64,000 nucleotides of DNA from Nonomuraea jabiensis (GTDB lineage: Bacteria; Actinomycetota; Actinomycetes; Streptosporangiales; Streptosporangiaceae). The stretch covers positions 12,986,501 to 13,050,500 of the forward strand of contig NZ_JACHMB010000001.1 in the NCBI RefSeq assembly GCF_014204795.1, read 5' to 3'. The notes beneath the pieces are model-generated. The model was not told the DNA's origin and searched no databases. It saw only the letters and a list, made by a program, of their open reading frames with translations. Positions 26,988 to 35,728 of this stretch are shown here, one piece after another. The translations under genes were made by a program, and so were the position numbers. Numbering within the stretch: position 1 is the first letter of the stretch; every line of letters begins with the position of its first letter.

Positions 26988-27858
26988 ACCCCCGGGGGCG
27001 GACCTGGGTCATCTCGGCCGCGGACGGCGCGCCGAGCCAGTCCAGGACGAGCCGGTTGACCTCGGCCGGGCGCTCCAGGTGGAGGAAGTGCCCGGCGCCC
27101 GCCACCAGCTCGGCCCGCGACCCCGGGGGCAGGTGGCTCATCGCGTTCTTGGCCAGCTCGGCGCTCAGGCATCCGTCCTGGGCGCCGTGCAGGTAGAGGA
27201 CGGGGGCGGTGATCCCCCCCTCCAGGGCCGGGTAGCGGCCGGACGGAGGCGTGGTGCCGAGCATGGCCCGGTAGTAGCCGAGGGCCGCGCTGAGGTTGGC
27301 GGGCTCGCCGATGCTGCGCCGTACGAACTCCAGGTCCTCGCGGGCGTCGTAGCCGGGCGACCAGTCACGCCAGAGGTTCTCGATGAAGCCGGGGCTCGCG
27401 GCGGCCGCCTCGCCCACGGCCGTCTGGAAGAGGAAGACGTAGAACGACCGCTTGAGCTGCTCGTACTCCAGGAACCCGGCGCCGAGCGAGCCGGGCGGCG
27501 GCACCGCGAGCGTGACGGCCCGCCGGAAACGTCCGGCCAGGTGGTACACGGGGAAGGCGCCCCAGTCGTGCCCGATGACGACCGCGTCCTCGTCGCCCCC
27601 GAGCTCCTCGTGCAGCGCGCGGACGTCGGCGACCAGCGCGGCGTCCTCGTACGCGCCGTCGGCGGGCACCTCGGTGGGCGCGTATCCCCGCATGAACGGC
27701 GCGACCGCGCGGTAGCCGCGCTGGGCCAGCGCGGGCATCAGGTGCCGCCAGGTGTGCGCGGAGTCGGGGAAGCCGTGCAGGCACAGCGCCAGCGGCCCCT
27801 CACCCAACGACAGATACGCGAACTCCACCCCGTTGGCGTGGATAGTCCTGATCTCCAT
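26977..27858 (-). CDS. Epoxide hydrolase-like alpha/beta hydrolase
   Basis: 293 residues. HGFPDSAHTW (oxyanion motif HGxP) and the Asp nucleophile in VIGHDWGA place it with epoxide hydrolases and haloalkane dehalogenases; the acid lies in GAQDGCL and the His in AGHFLHLERP. Asp as nucleophile rules out an ordinary esterase. TAGGTT lies eight bases before the ATG and no ribosome site is present, so it is probably leaderless. It sits between two P450 genes and might open epoxides they form, but that is conjecture. Confidence 0.85.
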   Translation of the reverse strand: MEIRTIHANGVEFAYLSLGEGPLALCLHGFPDSAHTWRHLMPALAQRGYRAVAPFMRGYAPTEVPADGAYEDAALVADVRALHEELGGDEDAVVIGHDWGAFPVYHLAGRFRRAVTLAVPPPGSLGAGFLEYEQLKRSFYVFLFQTAVGEAAAASPGFIENLWRDWSPGYDAREDLEFVRRSIGEPANLSAALGYYRAMLGTTPPSGRYPALEGGITAPVLYLHGAQDGCLSAELAKNAMSHLPPGSRAELVAGAGHFLHLERPAEVNRLVLDWLGAPSAAEMTQVRPRGFTS

Positions 27859-27903
27859 GACTGCGAAACCTAGCATTCGGCCCGCCTCAGGAGTACCCAC
27901 TGA

Positions 27904-29157
27904 TCAGAACGTATAGCTCATGTGCTTGATGCCGTTGATGAAGTTCGACAGCAGGTGGTCGGGCTCGCCCACGGCCTTGATGTGCGGCACCCGGGTGAAC
28001 AGCTCGCGGAACATCACGGTCATCTCCCTGCGCGCCAGGTGCGCGCCCAGGCAGTAGTGCGGCCCGGGCCCGCCGAAGCCGACGTGCGGGTTGGGGTCGC
28101 GGGTGATGTCGAAGGTGTCGGGGTCGGAGAAGACGGCCTCGTCGCGGTTGGCGGAGTTGTAGAAGAGCAGCACCTTGTCGCCCTTCTTGTAGCGCATGCC
28201 GTTCATCTCGTGGTCCCGCGTCAGCGTGCGGCGGAACTGGATCACCGGCGTGGCGTAGCGGATGATCTCGTCGCAGGCGGTGACGATATGGCCGTCGAAG
28301 TTGTTCAGCAGGATCGCGCGTTGGTCGGGGTGCTCGGTGAAGAGCTTGAGGCCGTGCGCGATGGCGTTGCGGGTGGTCTCGCTGCCCGCCACCACGAGCA
28401 GGATGAAGAACGACCCGAGCTGCTGCGGGCTGAGCCGCTCCTCGCCGTTGACCAGCAGGCTGACCAGGTCGCCCGTGGGGCGCTTGCGCCGCTCGTCGCC
28501 CAGGCGGGCGGCCAGCCGGTTGAGGGAGTAGCCGGCGCGCAGCAGCTTGCCCAGGCCCTTGGCGACGTTGCGACGGGTGAGGTCGGTGCCGACGCCGGTG
28601 TATTCGGGGTCGGCGTTGCCCAGGATGACGTTGGTCTGCTGCAGCACCATGTCATGGAACTCGGCCGGGATCCCCATCATGTCGCAGATGACCCGTACAG
28701 GGAGTTTGGCGGCCACCTGCGCGACGAAGTCGCCCGGCCCCTGCTCGATCGCGTCGTCCACGATCTCGGCGGCGGCCCTGGCCAGGTCCTCCTCCATCTT
28801 CGCCAGGATGCGCGGCGTGAAGGCCCGGGAGACGATCCGCCGTAACTGCGCGTGCCGGGGATCGTCCATGTTGATCATGGAGCCGAAGTAGACGCTCAGC
28901 CAGCGGGGCATGTCGGGGATGCTGTTGGAGCAGGGCTCGCTGCTGAACACGGCCGCGTTCCTGCTGGCCTCGGTCACGTCGGCGTGGCGTACGAGGGCGT
29001 AGAAGCCGGGACCACCGCCGATGAAGGGCAGGATCTGCTCCCGCGTGAAGACCGGGCGGTCCAGCTGTCTCAGCCTGCGGAAGGCCTCATTGCGCTCGGA
29101 CTGCGGCAGGCCCCAGAACGGGATCTGCGACAGGTCCAGGTCGGCGGACAGTGTCAT
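27904..29157 (-). CDS. Cytochrome P450 (second of two paralogues)
   Basis: 417 residues, clearly a paralogue of the P450 at 24.5 kb: shared FGSMINMDDPRHAxLRRIV, GSFFILLVVAGxETTRN, and heme motif FGGPGPHYCLGAHLARRE. The end NFINGIKHMSYTF also matches. ATG at 29157 is chosen because AGAAGG lies ten bases upstream; an in-frame GTG at 29166 is too close. Both P450s carry the same 13-bp element in their promoters, so they are likely co-regulated. Substrate unknown; methyl-branched or sterol-like lipid is the best guess. Confidence 0.92.
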   Translation of the reverse strand: MTLSADLDLSQIPFWGLPQSERNEAFRRLRQLDRPVFTREQILPFIGGGPGFYALVRHADVTEASRNAAVFSSEPCSNSIPDMPRWLSVYFGSMINMDDPRHAQLRRIVSRAFTPRILAKMEEDLARAAAEIVDDAIEQGPGDFVAQVAAKLPVRVICDMMGIPAEFHDMVLQQTNVILGNADPEYTGVGTDLTRRNVAKGLGKLLRAGYSLNRLAARLGDERRKRPTGDLVSLLVNGEERLSPQQLGSFFILLVVAGSETTRNAIAHGLKLFTEHPDQRAILLNNFDGHIVTACDEIIRYATPVIQFRRTLTRDHEMNGMRYKKGDKVLLFYNSANRDEAVFSDPDTFDITRDPNPHVGFGGPGPHYCLGAHLARREMTVMFRELFTRVPHIKAVGEPDHLLSNFINGIKHMSYTF

Positions 29158-29181
29158 ATCACACAAGCCTTCTGCAAGTGC

Positions 29182-29194
29182 CCACTTACGTCAA
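29182..29194 (-). promoter_or_regulatory. Shared P450 promoter motif, copy 2
   Basis: TTGACGTAAGTGG, identical to 25774-25786, 25 bases before the start. A further TACTTACC is at 29199-29206, at the very end of the GMC gene. Confidence 0.5.
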
Positions 29195-29201
29195 GGGGTA
29201 C

Positions 29202-30746
29202 TTACCGGTGCTTCCCGATGAGATCGGCTGCCTTTTCGCCGATCATGATAGCCGGGGCGTGGGTATGGCCGCGGTTCAACGTCGGCATCACCGACACGTC
29301 GACGACCCTGAGCCCGTCGACTCCGCGTACGCGCAGGGAGGGGTCGACCACCGAGGCGTCGTCCGTCCCCATGCGGCAGGTGCCGACCGGGTGATAGAGC
29401 GTCTCACCGCGCTCGCGCACCCACCGCGCGAGCTCCTCGTCGCTCTCCGGCGCCCAGTACGGCGCCATCGGCCCGCCCGCCCACGGCTTCATGGCGGCCG
29501 TGGCGAAGATCTGCTTGGCCGTCTTCAGCCCCGCGACCAGGCGTCTGACGTCGGCCTCCGCGCTCAGGTAGGCGGGGTCGATGACCACGTCCCGGCCGTT
29601 GAGCCCGACCCGGCCGCGGCTCTCCGGCTGCAGCAGCACGACCCCGACGGTGAGCCCGTGGCCGGTCGGCGGGGTGAGGCCGTGGTCCACGAACGGAACG
29701 GGCGCGAAGATCAGCTCGATGTCGGGGGCGGGCTCCTCGGCCGAGGTCCTGATGAACGCGACCGCCTCGCCCACGTTCGTGGTGAGCATGCCGGAGCGCA
29801 GCACGATGTAACGCAGCAGGTTGCCGATCGACTCGGCCTTGGTCAGCGTCACCGGCTGCTTGCACTCGACGAACACGCCGCTCGAAAGGTGGTCCTGGAG
29901 GTTCTTGCCGACCTCGGGCAGCTCGTGCACGAGCGTGATCCCGGCGTCGCGCAGCTCGTCGGGGGCGCCCACGCCGGAGCGCATCAGCAGGTACGGGGAC
30001 CCGATCGCGCCCGCCGACAGGATGACCTCGCCCCTGGCCCTGACCTGGGCGCCGCCGCTGTGCTCGATGCCGATCGCGCGCCGGCCCTCGAACACCACCC
30101 GGTCCACGGTGGCCCCGGTGATCACGTGGAGGTTGGGCCGGCCCTTGGCCGGGCGCAGGTAGGCGTCGGCCGAGCTCCATCTGCGGCCCCGGTTCTGGGT
30201 GACGGGGGTGGGGCAGCAGCCCTCGTTGGAGGGGCCGTTCAGCTCCTTGAGCCTGGGGAGCCCGAGCTCCTCGCACGCCTTGAGGAAGGCGGCGGTGGTG
30301 ACGTTGGGGCTGCGCAGCTCGGAGATGTAGAGGGGCCCGGAGGTGCCGTAGACGCCGCCCTCGTTGCTGCCGACGCGGTGCTCGGCCCTGGTGAAGTACG
30401 GCAGGACCTCGCCGTACGACCAGCCGGGGACGCCCCACTGGTCGTAGTCGCGCTCGCAGCCGCGTACCCACATCTGGGCGTTGAGCGAGGACGACCCGCC
30501 GATCACGCGGCCCCGGGGCCAGTAGAGCTCGCGGCCCGACATCTCGCCCTGTTTGGCCGTGGTGTAGTTCCAGTCGTAGTCGGTCTTGAACAGCTTGGCG
30601 AAGCCCGCGGGCATGCGGATCTCCAGCTTGTCGTCCTGGCCGCCCGCCTCGACCAGCGCGACCGTCACGCCGGGATCGGCCGAGAGCCGGTTGGCCAGCA
30701 CGCACCCGGCGGACCCCGCCCCGACGATCACGTAGTCGTACTCCAT
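29202..30746 (-). CDS. GMC-family FAD oxidoreductase (choline dehydrogenase-like)
   Basis: 514 residues. N-terminal FAD dinucleotide motif VIVGAGSAGCVLANRL, GMC signature 1 GRVIGGSSSLNAQMWVRG, signature 2 SAGAIGSPYLLMRSGVG, and the C-terminal HPVGTCRMG/NRGHTHAPAI active-site region. It oxidises an alcohol to an aldehyde or ketone with FAD. GGAGGAG precedes the ATG. It follows P450-type upstream logic: alcohols made by the P450s could be its substrates. Divergent from an acyl-CoA ligase gene. Confidence 0.93.
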   Translation of the reverse strand: MEYDYVIVGAGSAGCVLANRLSADPGVTVALVEAGGQDDKLEIRMPAGFAKLFKTDYDWNYTTAKQGEMSGRELYWPRGRVIGGSSSLNAQMWVRGCERDYDQWGVPGWSYGEVLPYFTRAEHRVGSNEGGVYGTSGPLYISELRSPNVTTAAFLKACEELGLPRLKELNGPSNEGCCPTPVTQNRGRRWSSADAYLRPAKGRPNLHVITGATVDRVVFEGRRAIGIEHSGGAQVRARGEVILSAGAIGSPYLLMRSGVGAPDELRDAGITLVHELPEVGKNLQDHLSSGVFVECKQPVTLTKAESIGNLLRYIVLRSGMLTTNVGEAVAFIRTSAEEPAPDIELIFAPVPFVDHGLTPPTGHGLTVGVVLLQPESRGRVGLNGRDVVIDPAYLSAEADVRRLVAGLKTAKQIFATAAMKPWAGGPMAPYWAPESDEELARWVRERGETLYHPVGTCRMGTDDASVVDPSLRVRGVDGLRVVDVSVMPTLNRGHTHAPAIMIGEKAADLIGKHR

Positions 30747-30753
30747 GACTCCT

Positions 30754-30766
30754 CCAAGTAACTTGG
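30754..30766. promoter_or_regulatory. Perfect 13-bp palindrome overlapping the GMC ribosome site
   Basis: CCAAGTAACTTGG lies 8-20 bases before the GMC start codon. The related TACTTGCTTACT follows. A repressor bound here would block the GMC gene. Confidence 0.5.
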
Positions 30767-30823
30767 TACTTGCTTACTCCAGGCGGGGCCGCGCGTCCAT
30801 ATGGAGTTGTGACCTGGGTTACC

Positions 30824-30835
30824 TACCAGTCGGTA
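30824..30835. promoter_or_regulatory. TetR-like operator in the GMC/ligase intergenic region
   Basis: TACCAGTCGGTA has inverted TACC/GGTA arms and lies midway between the two divergent genes, 54 bases before the ligase ATG. The form resembles TetR/AcrR operators. Confidence 0.4.
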
Positions 30836-30888
30836 TGGAGGGTTTGCGAGGATGGCGGCCAAGCCCCGGCTTTGAGGAGGAAGGCGTC

Positions 30889-32424
30889 ATGCTCAACCTG
30901 TCGACCGTCCTGGAGGACAGCGCCAGGAACACCCCTGACGGCACCGCCATCGTCTTCGGCGACATGCGGCTGCCGTACTCCATGATCGACACCATCGCCA
31001 ACCAGGTCGCGAACCTCCTGGTCGCCCGCGGTGTCGGCAAGGGGGACAAGGTGGCGCTGGCGTGCCCCAACCTGCCGTACTTCCCGTTCGTCTACTTCGG
31101 CATCCTGAAGGTCGGCGCCACGGTGGTGCCGCTCAACGTGCTGCTGCAGTCGCGGGAGATCACCTACCATCTCGGCGACAGCGACGCCAAGGCCTTCTTC
31201 TGCTTCGAGGGCACCCCCGAGCTGCCGCTGGGCGAGCGCGGCAAGGCGGGCTTCGAGGCCGCGGAGGGCTGCGAGCACTTCTTCGTGCTGCCCGCGACCC
31301 CGCTCGCGACCGAGTCCGAGTACGGCGAGTCGATCTGGGCGGCGCTGGGCGGCATGGCGGGCGAGTTCGAGACCGTGCAGACGGCGCCGGACGACACCGC
31401 GGTGATCCTCTACACCTCGGGCACCACGGGCCAGCCCAAGGGCGCCGAGCTCAGCCACCAGAACATGCTGCTCAACGCCATGGTCTGCGACAAGATGTTC
31501 CCCCGCTCCGACGAGGGCGACACGTACCTGGCGGTCCTGCCGCTGTTCCACTCCTTCGGCCAGACCGTGGTCATGAACACCGGCTTCCTGCGCGGCGCCA
31601 CCGTCGTGCTGCTGCCGCGCTTCGACCCGGGCGACGCGCTGGCGCTCATGGCCAAGGAGGGCGTCACGTTCTTCGCCGGGGTGCCGACGATGTACTGGGG
31701 CCTGCTCACCAAGATCCACGCGGAGGGCGTGGAGGTGCCCCGCTCCCTGCGCGTCGCCGTCGCGGGCGGCGCGTCCTCGCCGGTGGAGGTGCTCAAGGAC
31801 TTCGAGCGCACCTTCGGCATCAGCATCCTGGAGGGGTACGGCCTGTCGGAGACGTCGCCGGTGGCCAGCTTCAACCAGCTCGGCCGCCCCACCAAGCCCG
31901 GCACCATCGGCACCCCGATCTGGGGCGTGGAGATGAAGCTGGTCGACGGCGACTGGAAGACCGTCGAGGGCGAGGGCCCCGGCGAGATCGCCATCCGGGG
32001 CCACAACGTCATGAAGGGCTACTACGGCCGCCCGGAGGCGACGGCCGAGGTGATGAACGACGGCTGGTTCCGCACGGGCGACATCGCGACCCGTGACGCG
32101 GACGGCTACTATTCCATCATCGACCGGGCCAAGGACATGATCATCCGGGGTGGCTTCAACGTCTATCCGCGGGAGCTCGAAGAGGTCCTGATGACCCACG
32201 AGGCTGTGTCGCTGGCCGCCGTGGTGGGGGTCGCGCACGAGTCCCACGGCGAGGAGATCAAGGCGTACGTCATCCCCGCGCCGGGCGCGACGATCACCGA
32301 GGACGAGCTGATCGCCTGGGCCAAGGACAACATGGCGGCCTACAAGTATCCCCGGATCGTCGAGTTCCGCGACTCCCTGCCGATGACGGCCACGGGCAAG
32401 ATCCTCAAGCGCGAGCTGCGGTAA
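30889..32424 (+). CDS. Long-chain fatty acid/acyl-CoA ligase
   Basis: 511 residues of the ANL superfamily. P-loop-like AMP motif YTSGTTGQPKG, A5 GYGLSETSP, A7/A8 TGDIATRDADGYY and DRAKDMIIRGGFNVYP, and the catalytic Lys in TATGKILKREL. It activates a carboxylic acid to the CoA ester. Ribosome site GAGGAGGAAGG precedes the ATG at 30889. A strong intrinsic terminator ends the transcript. With the divergent GMC and nearby P450 genes it fits oxidation and CoA activation of a lipid side chain. Confidence 0.93.
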   Translation: MLNLSTVLEDSARNTPDGTAIVFGDMRLPYSMIDTIANQVANLLVARGVGKGDKVALACPNLPYFPFVYFGILKVGATVVPLNVLLQSREITYHLGDSDAKAFFCFEGTPELPLGERGKAGFEAAEGCEHFFVLPATPLATESEYGESIWAALGGMAGEFETVQTAPDDTAVILYTSGTTGQPKGAELSHQNMLLNAMVCDKMFPRSDEGDTYLAVLPLFHSFGQTVVMNTGFLRGATVVLLPRFDPGDALALMAKEGVTFFAGVPTMYWGLLTKIHAEGVEVPRSLRVAVAGGASSPVEVLKDFERTFGISILEGYGLSETSPVASFNQLGRPTKPGTIGTPIWGVEMKLVDGDWKTVEGEGPGEIAIRGHNVMKGYYGRPEATAEVMNDGWFRTGDIATRDADGYYSIIDRAKDMIIRGGFNVYPRELEEVLMTHEAVSLAAVVGVAHESHGEEIKAYVIPAPGATITEDELIAWAKDNMAAYKYPRIVEFRDSLPMTATGKILKRELR

Positions 32425-32445
32425 CCGGTCGACTCCTTTCCCATC

Positions 32446-32479
32446 AGGCGCGGGCACTCTGCCCGCGCCTTTGTCTTTG
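32446..32479 (+). terminator. Intrinsic terminator after the acyl-CoA ligase
   Basis: AGGCGCGGGC pairs perfectly with GCCCGCGCCT around loop ACTCT, followed by TTGTCTTTG. It ends eleven bases before the next start codon. Confidence 0.9.
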
Positions 32480-32489
32480 TGGAGGTCTC

Positions 32490-33038
32490 GTGGCGGACGG
32501 ATATGTCGTCATCACCGGTGGCCCGGGCGCCGGGAAGAGCACGCTGGCCGAGCACCTCGCCTCGCTGGGGTTCCGGGTGCAGCCGGAGGCCGGGCGGGCC
32601 ATCATCCGGGACCAGGTGGCGATCTCGGGGCCGGCGCTGCCGTGGCTGGACCCGGGGCTGTTCGCCGAGCTGATGTTGTCGTGGGACCTGCGGTCCTACC
32701 ACGCCGCCTCGGGGACGGAGGCCGTGGTCTTCGATCGGGGGCTGGTCGACACGATCGGATATCTGCGCATGCTGGGGCGTACGGTGCCGCGGCACCTGCA
32801 CAACGCGGCGCTGACGTACCGCTATCACCGGCGCGTGTTCGCCGCGCCGCCGTGGCCGGAGATCTACGAGCACGACAGCGAGCGGAGGCAGAGCCTCGGG
32901 GAGGCCGAGCGGACCTACGAGGCGGTCGTGCGGGCCTACGCCGACTACGGCTACTCGGTGGTCACGCTGCCCCAGGCGCCGGTCGAGGAGCGGGCCGCGT
33001 TCCTCATCCGCGCGGCCGGCTGGCCGGCACGTACCTGA
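32490..33038 (+). CDS. AAA-type P-loop ATPase/kinase
   Basis: 182 residues. Walker A VITGGPGAGKSTLAEHL at the N-terminus and FDRGLVDT as a Walker-B/lid-type motif suggest a small nucleotide or phosphotransfer kinase of the AAA_28 group. Target unknown. GTG start at 32490 follows GGAGG. The 3' end overlaps the convergent SnoaL-like gene by 35 bp. Confidence 0.8.
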   Translation: MADGYVVITGGPGAGKSTLAEHLASLGFRVQPEAGRAIIRDQVAISGPALPWLDPGLFAELMLSWDLRSYHAASGTEAVVFDRGLVDTIGYLRMLGRTVPRHLHNAALTYRYHRRVFAAPPWPEIYEHDSERRQSLGEAERTYEAVVRAYADYGYSVVTLPQAPVEERAAFLIRAAGWPART

Positions 33039-33432
33039 ACGACACCGCCTCCATCAGCGGCCGGCGCCGGGTGTTGTGGAAGGACGCGATGCGCCACCTG
33101 CCGTCGGCCTCGCGGACCAGCGTGTACGTCTGCACCTTGGTCAGCTTGGCGGGGCGCTTCTTGGCCACGTCTCCCCTGCCGGTGACCACGGCGGTGCCGG
33201 GGCCGTGGAAGCGCACCTCCGTGATCTCGTTGAACATCTTCGTGCCCTTGAGCACCGTGTCGAACAGGGCCTGGTGACCGGCGGCCAGGTCGTCGCGGCC
33301 GTGGTAGACGGTGCCGACGAAGGTCGTGTAGGTGGCGTCCTGCGTGAAGCACGCCCCGTACGCGGCTCCGTCGCCGCGGTTCCAGGCGTCCTCCAGCTCG
33401 GCGAACAGGTTCTGGATCTCGCTGGTGATCAT
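33004..33432 (-). CDS. SnoaL-like / SgcJ-type DUF4440 protein
   Basis: 142 residues in the NTF2-like fold: ELEDAWNRGDGAAYGACFTQDATY, GHQALFDTVLKGTKM, WRIASFHNTRRRPL. The SgcJ/EcaC family is common in actinobacteria; functions range from polyketide tailoring to unknown. ATG at 33432 follows GAGGGAG. It diverges from a MarR gene and shares a 38-bp dyad with it, so MarR control is likely. Confidence 0.85.
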   Translation of the reverse strand: MITSEIQNLFAELEDAWNRGDGAAYGACFTQDATYTTFVGTVYHGRDDLAAGHQALFDTVLKGTKMFNEITEVRFHGPGTAVVTGRGDVAKKRPAKLTKVQTYTLVREADGRWRIASFHNTRRRPLMEAVSFRYVPASRPRG

Positions 33433-33458
33433 TTCCGCTCCCTCTGGTATTATTTGCA

Positions 33459-33496
33459 TTAAGTAAGTCTCTGCGTTCATGCAGATATCAACTTAA
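33459..33496. promoter_or_regulatory. 38-bp dyad between SnoaL-like and MarR genes
   Basis: TTAAGT (33459-33464) and ACTTAA (33491-33496) are symmetric about the same centre as CTGC (33471-33474) and GCAG (33481-33484). A MarR dimer could cover both promoters. Confidence 0.6.
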
Positions 33497-33506
33497 GGAA
33501 GAGGAG

Positions 33507-33959
33507 TTGGGTTTGTCAACCGATCCGAGCGCTGTCTTCCGGCGCTACCTGAGCGCGATCGTGCTCAACAGCCTGGCCGCCGCCGAGGCCGCCGGGCTCA
33601 ACGCCACCGACTACTACGCGCTCAACCTGCTCGACCTCACCGGCCCGCTCACCTCCGGCGAGCTGGCCGCCCAGACGGGGCTGACCACCGGCGCCACCAC
33701 GCGGCTCATCGACCGCCTGGAGCAGGGCGGGTACGTACGCCGCGCGCCCGACCCCGCGGACCGGCGCAAGGTCATGGTCGAGTCGGTGGGCCGGCCGGAA
33801 CGGCTCGACGAGGTGCTGGCGGGGACCAGGGCCCGGCTGGCCGAGTTGCTGGGGGGATATCCGGAGGCGGAGCGGGCGACGTTGTTCGACTACTTCGAGC
33901 GGGCCGCGACGGCGTACCGGTCGGCCACCGACGAGCTCATCGCGGCGCGGAACGCATGA
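33507..33959 (+). CDS. MarR-family transcriptional regulator
   Basis: 150 residues with a winged helix: SGELAAQTGLTTGATTRLIDRLEQGGYVRR and wing DPADRRKVMV. Start is probably TTG (33507 or 33513) behind GGAAGAGGAG. It should repress the divergent SnoaL-like gene and itself through the dyad at 33459-33496 and respond to a small aromatic or lipid ligand. Its stop overlaps the next start by 4 bp (ATGA). Confidence 0.9.
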   Translation: MGLSTDPSAVFRRYLSAIVLNSLAAAEAAGLNATDYYALNLLDLTGPLTSGELAAQTGLTTGATTRLIDRLEQGGYVRRAPDPADRRKVMVESVGRPERLDEVLAGTRARLAELLGGYPEAERATLFDYFERAATAYRSATDELIAARNA

Positions 33960-34603
33960 CGCGCCCCCTGGCCCTCTTCGACCTGGACAACACGCTGATC
34001 GACCGGCTGGCCGCCTTCGAGCTGTGGGCCGCCGAGTTCGCCGCCGAGCGAGGGCTCGGCGAGGGGGCGGCGGCGTGGCTGGTGGAGGCGGACGCGGACG
34101 GGTCCCGGCCCATGGACGCCTTCTTCGGGCTGGTACGCGACCGGTTCGGGCTGGCCGAGCCGGCCGGCGAGCTGTGGGCGGCGTACCGGGCCCGGCTGCC
34201 CCATCTGGTCCACTGCCCCGGCGAGGTGCTCGACGGGCTCGATCGGCTGCGGGCGGCCGGATGGGCGGTGGGCATCGCGACGAACGGGATGGCCGACAAC
34301 CAGACCGGCAAGATCGAGCGTACGGGGCTCGCGACCCGCGTGGACGGCTGGGCGATCTCGGGGGCGGAGGGCGTGCGGAAGCCCGACGTACGGCTGTTCG
34401 AGATCGCGGCCCGGCGGTGCGGCGCGTCGCTGGGACCAGGCGGCTGGGTCATCGGCGACGACCCCGAGAAGGACATCGCGGGCGGCCGCCGGGCGGGGCT
34501 GCGGACGATCTGGATCGACCGGGGAGTCACCGGCGGGGTCGCGGCCGATCACACGGTGACCGACGTGCTGTCCGCCATCGAGCTGCTTATCCAGCTGAAT
34601 TGA
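33956..34603 (+). CDS. HAD-superfamily hydrolase
   Basis: 215 residues. HAD motif I LFDLDNTLIDR, motif II IATNGM, Lys in GVRKPDVRLF, and motif III/IV IGDDPEKDIAGGRRAG. A phosphatase or phosphoglycolate-phosphatase-like enzyme; substrate unknown. Co-transcribed with the MarR gene through a 4-bp overlap. Confidence 0.9.
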   Translation: MTRPLALFDLDNTLIDRLAAFELWAAEFAAERGLGEGAAAWLVEADADGSRPMDAFFGLVRDRFGLAEPAGELWAAYRARLPHLVHCPGEVLDGLDRLRAAGWAVGIATNGMADNQTGKIERTGLATRVDGWAISGAEGVRKPDVRLFEIAARRCGASLGPGGWVIGDDPEKDIAGGRRAGLRTIWIDRGVTGGVAADHTVTDVLSAIELLIQLN

Positions 34604-34629
34604 ACCGCCCGGATCGGTAGCCTGGCCGG

Positions 34630-35562
34630 ATGCGGGACAGGCCGGATGCGTTCGACGAGGGGTTGCTGCTGCCCGCGCTCGGCGCGTGGGGCATCGAGGC
34701 GCGCACGCTGGACTACGCGCCGGTCGGCTTCGGCGACTACCACTGGGTCGCCGACGGGCGCTGGTTCATCACGGTCGCCGACGTACGGCGGCGCGGCTTC
34801 GACGGGCTCCGGCCGGCCATGGACACGGCGGCGGCGCTGCGGGCCGAGGCGGGGCTCGACTTCGTGGTGGCGCCGCTGCGCACCACCGACGGCGCGACGC
34901 TCCTGCGGCTCGACCGGCATCGGTGGGCGATGAGCGTCTTCCCCTACCTGAACGGCCTGGCCGGCGAGTTCGGCCAGGAGCAGCCGGCCGGAGACCGCGC
35001 CGCGATCATCGACCTGCTCGCCGCCCTCCACGCCACGCCGCCACCCCTGTCCACTCCGGCGCGCCCCCTGGAGCTGTCGGGCCGGGCCGTCCTGGAGCAG
35101 TCGCTCCAGGACCCGCGCCTGCCCTGGCTGGGCGGCCCGTACGCGGAGCCCGCCAGGGAGGTGATCGCCGACCACGCCGCGGTGCTGCGCCGCCGGCTCG
35201 CGGAGTTCGACCGTACGGCGGCCCGCACCGGCGAGCCCGTCGTGACGCACGGCGAGCCGCACCCGGGCAACCTGCTGCGGTCCGGCTCGCGGTGGCTGCT
35301 GGTCGACTGGGACACGGTGGGGCTGGCGGCGCCCGAACGTGACCTGTGGCTGGTCGCCAGGGACGCCGACGACCTGGCCCGCTACGCCGACGCCACCGGC
35401 CGCACGCCCGACCCGGGGGCGCTGGAGCTCTATCGGCTGCGGTGGGCCCTCGATGACGTGGCCGAGTTCGTGGAGTGGTTCCGCTCGCCGCACGGGCACA
35501 CGCCGGACGCCGAAGAGAGCTGGAACGGCCTCACGAGCACCCTCGAAAACCTGGCGTCCTAG
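34630..35562 (+). CDS. APH-type phosphotransferase family protein
   Basis: 310 residues of the aminoglycoside/spectinomycin phosphotransferase fold: catalytic loop VVTHGEPHPGNLLR and metal motif LVDWDTVGLAAPERDL. Such enzymes phosphorylate antibiotics or small metabolites; many chromosomal members are not resistance genes. TAGCCT (34618-34623) is six bases before the ATG, so a leaderless transcript is likely. Confidence 0.85.
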   Translation: MRDRPDAFDEGLLLPALGAWGIEARTLDYAPVGFGDYHWVADGRWFITVADVRRRGFDGLRPAMDTAAALRAEAGLDFVVAPLRTTDGATLLRLDRHRWAMSVFPYLNGLAGEFGQEQPAGDRAAIIDLLAALHATPPPLSTPARPLELSGRAVLEQSLQDPRLPWLGGPYAEPAREVIADHAAVLRRRLAEFDRTAARTGEPVVTHGEPHPGNLLRSGSRWLLVDWDTVGLAAPERDLWLVARDADDLARYADATGRTPDPGALELYRLRWALDDVAEFVEWFRSPHGHTPDAEESWNGLTSTLENLAS

Positions 35563-35728
35563 CGTGACGGCTCCCCGCCCACCGTGGTGATGAGCCGCCT
35601 GCCCGGCACCCCGTGCTCGGCATGGCCGCGTGCTCGCTCTCCTGTGATTCATGAATCTTACTCTTGCTCCGATGCATACGGTAGCAATAAAGTTACTCTT
35701 AGCAATCACGTTCGCCAAAGGAGATCAC

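Noticed and set aside
24509..33432. Secondary-metabolite gene cluster
   Set aside because: No polyketide synthase, peptide synthetase, terpene cyclase or precursor peptide; the gene set fits lipid or xenobiotic oxidation better.
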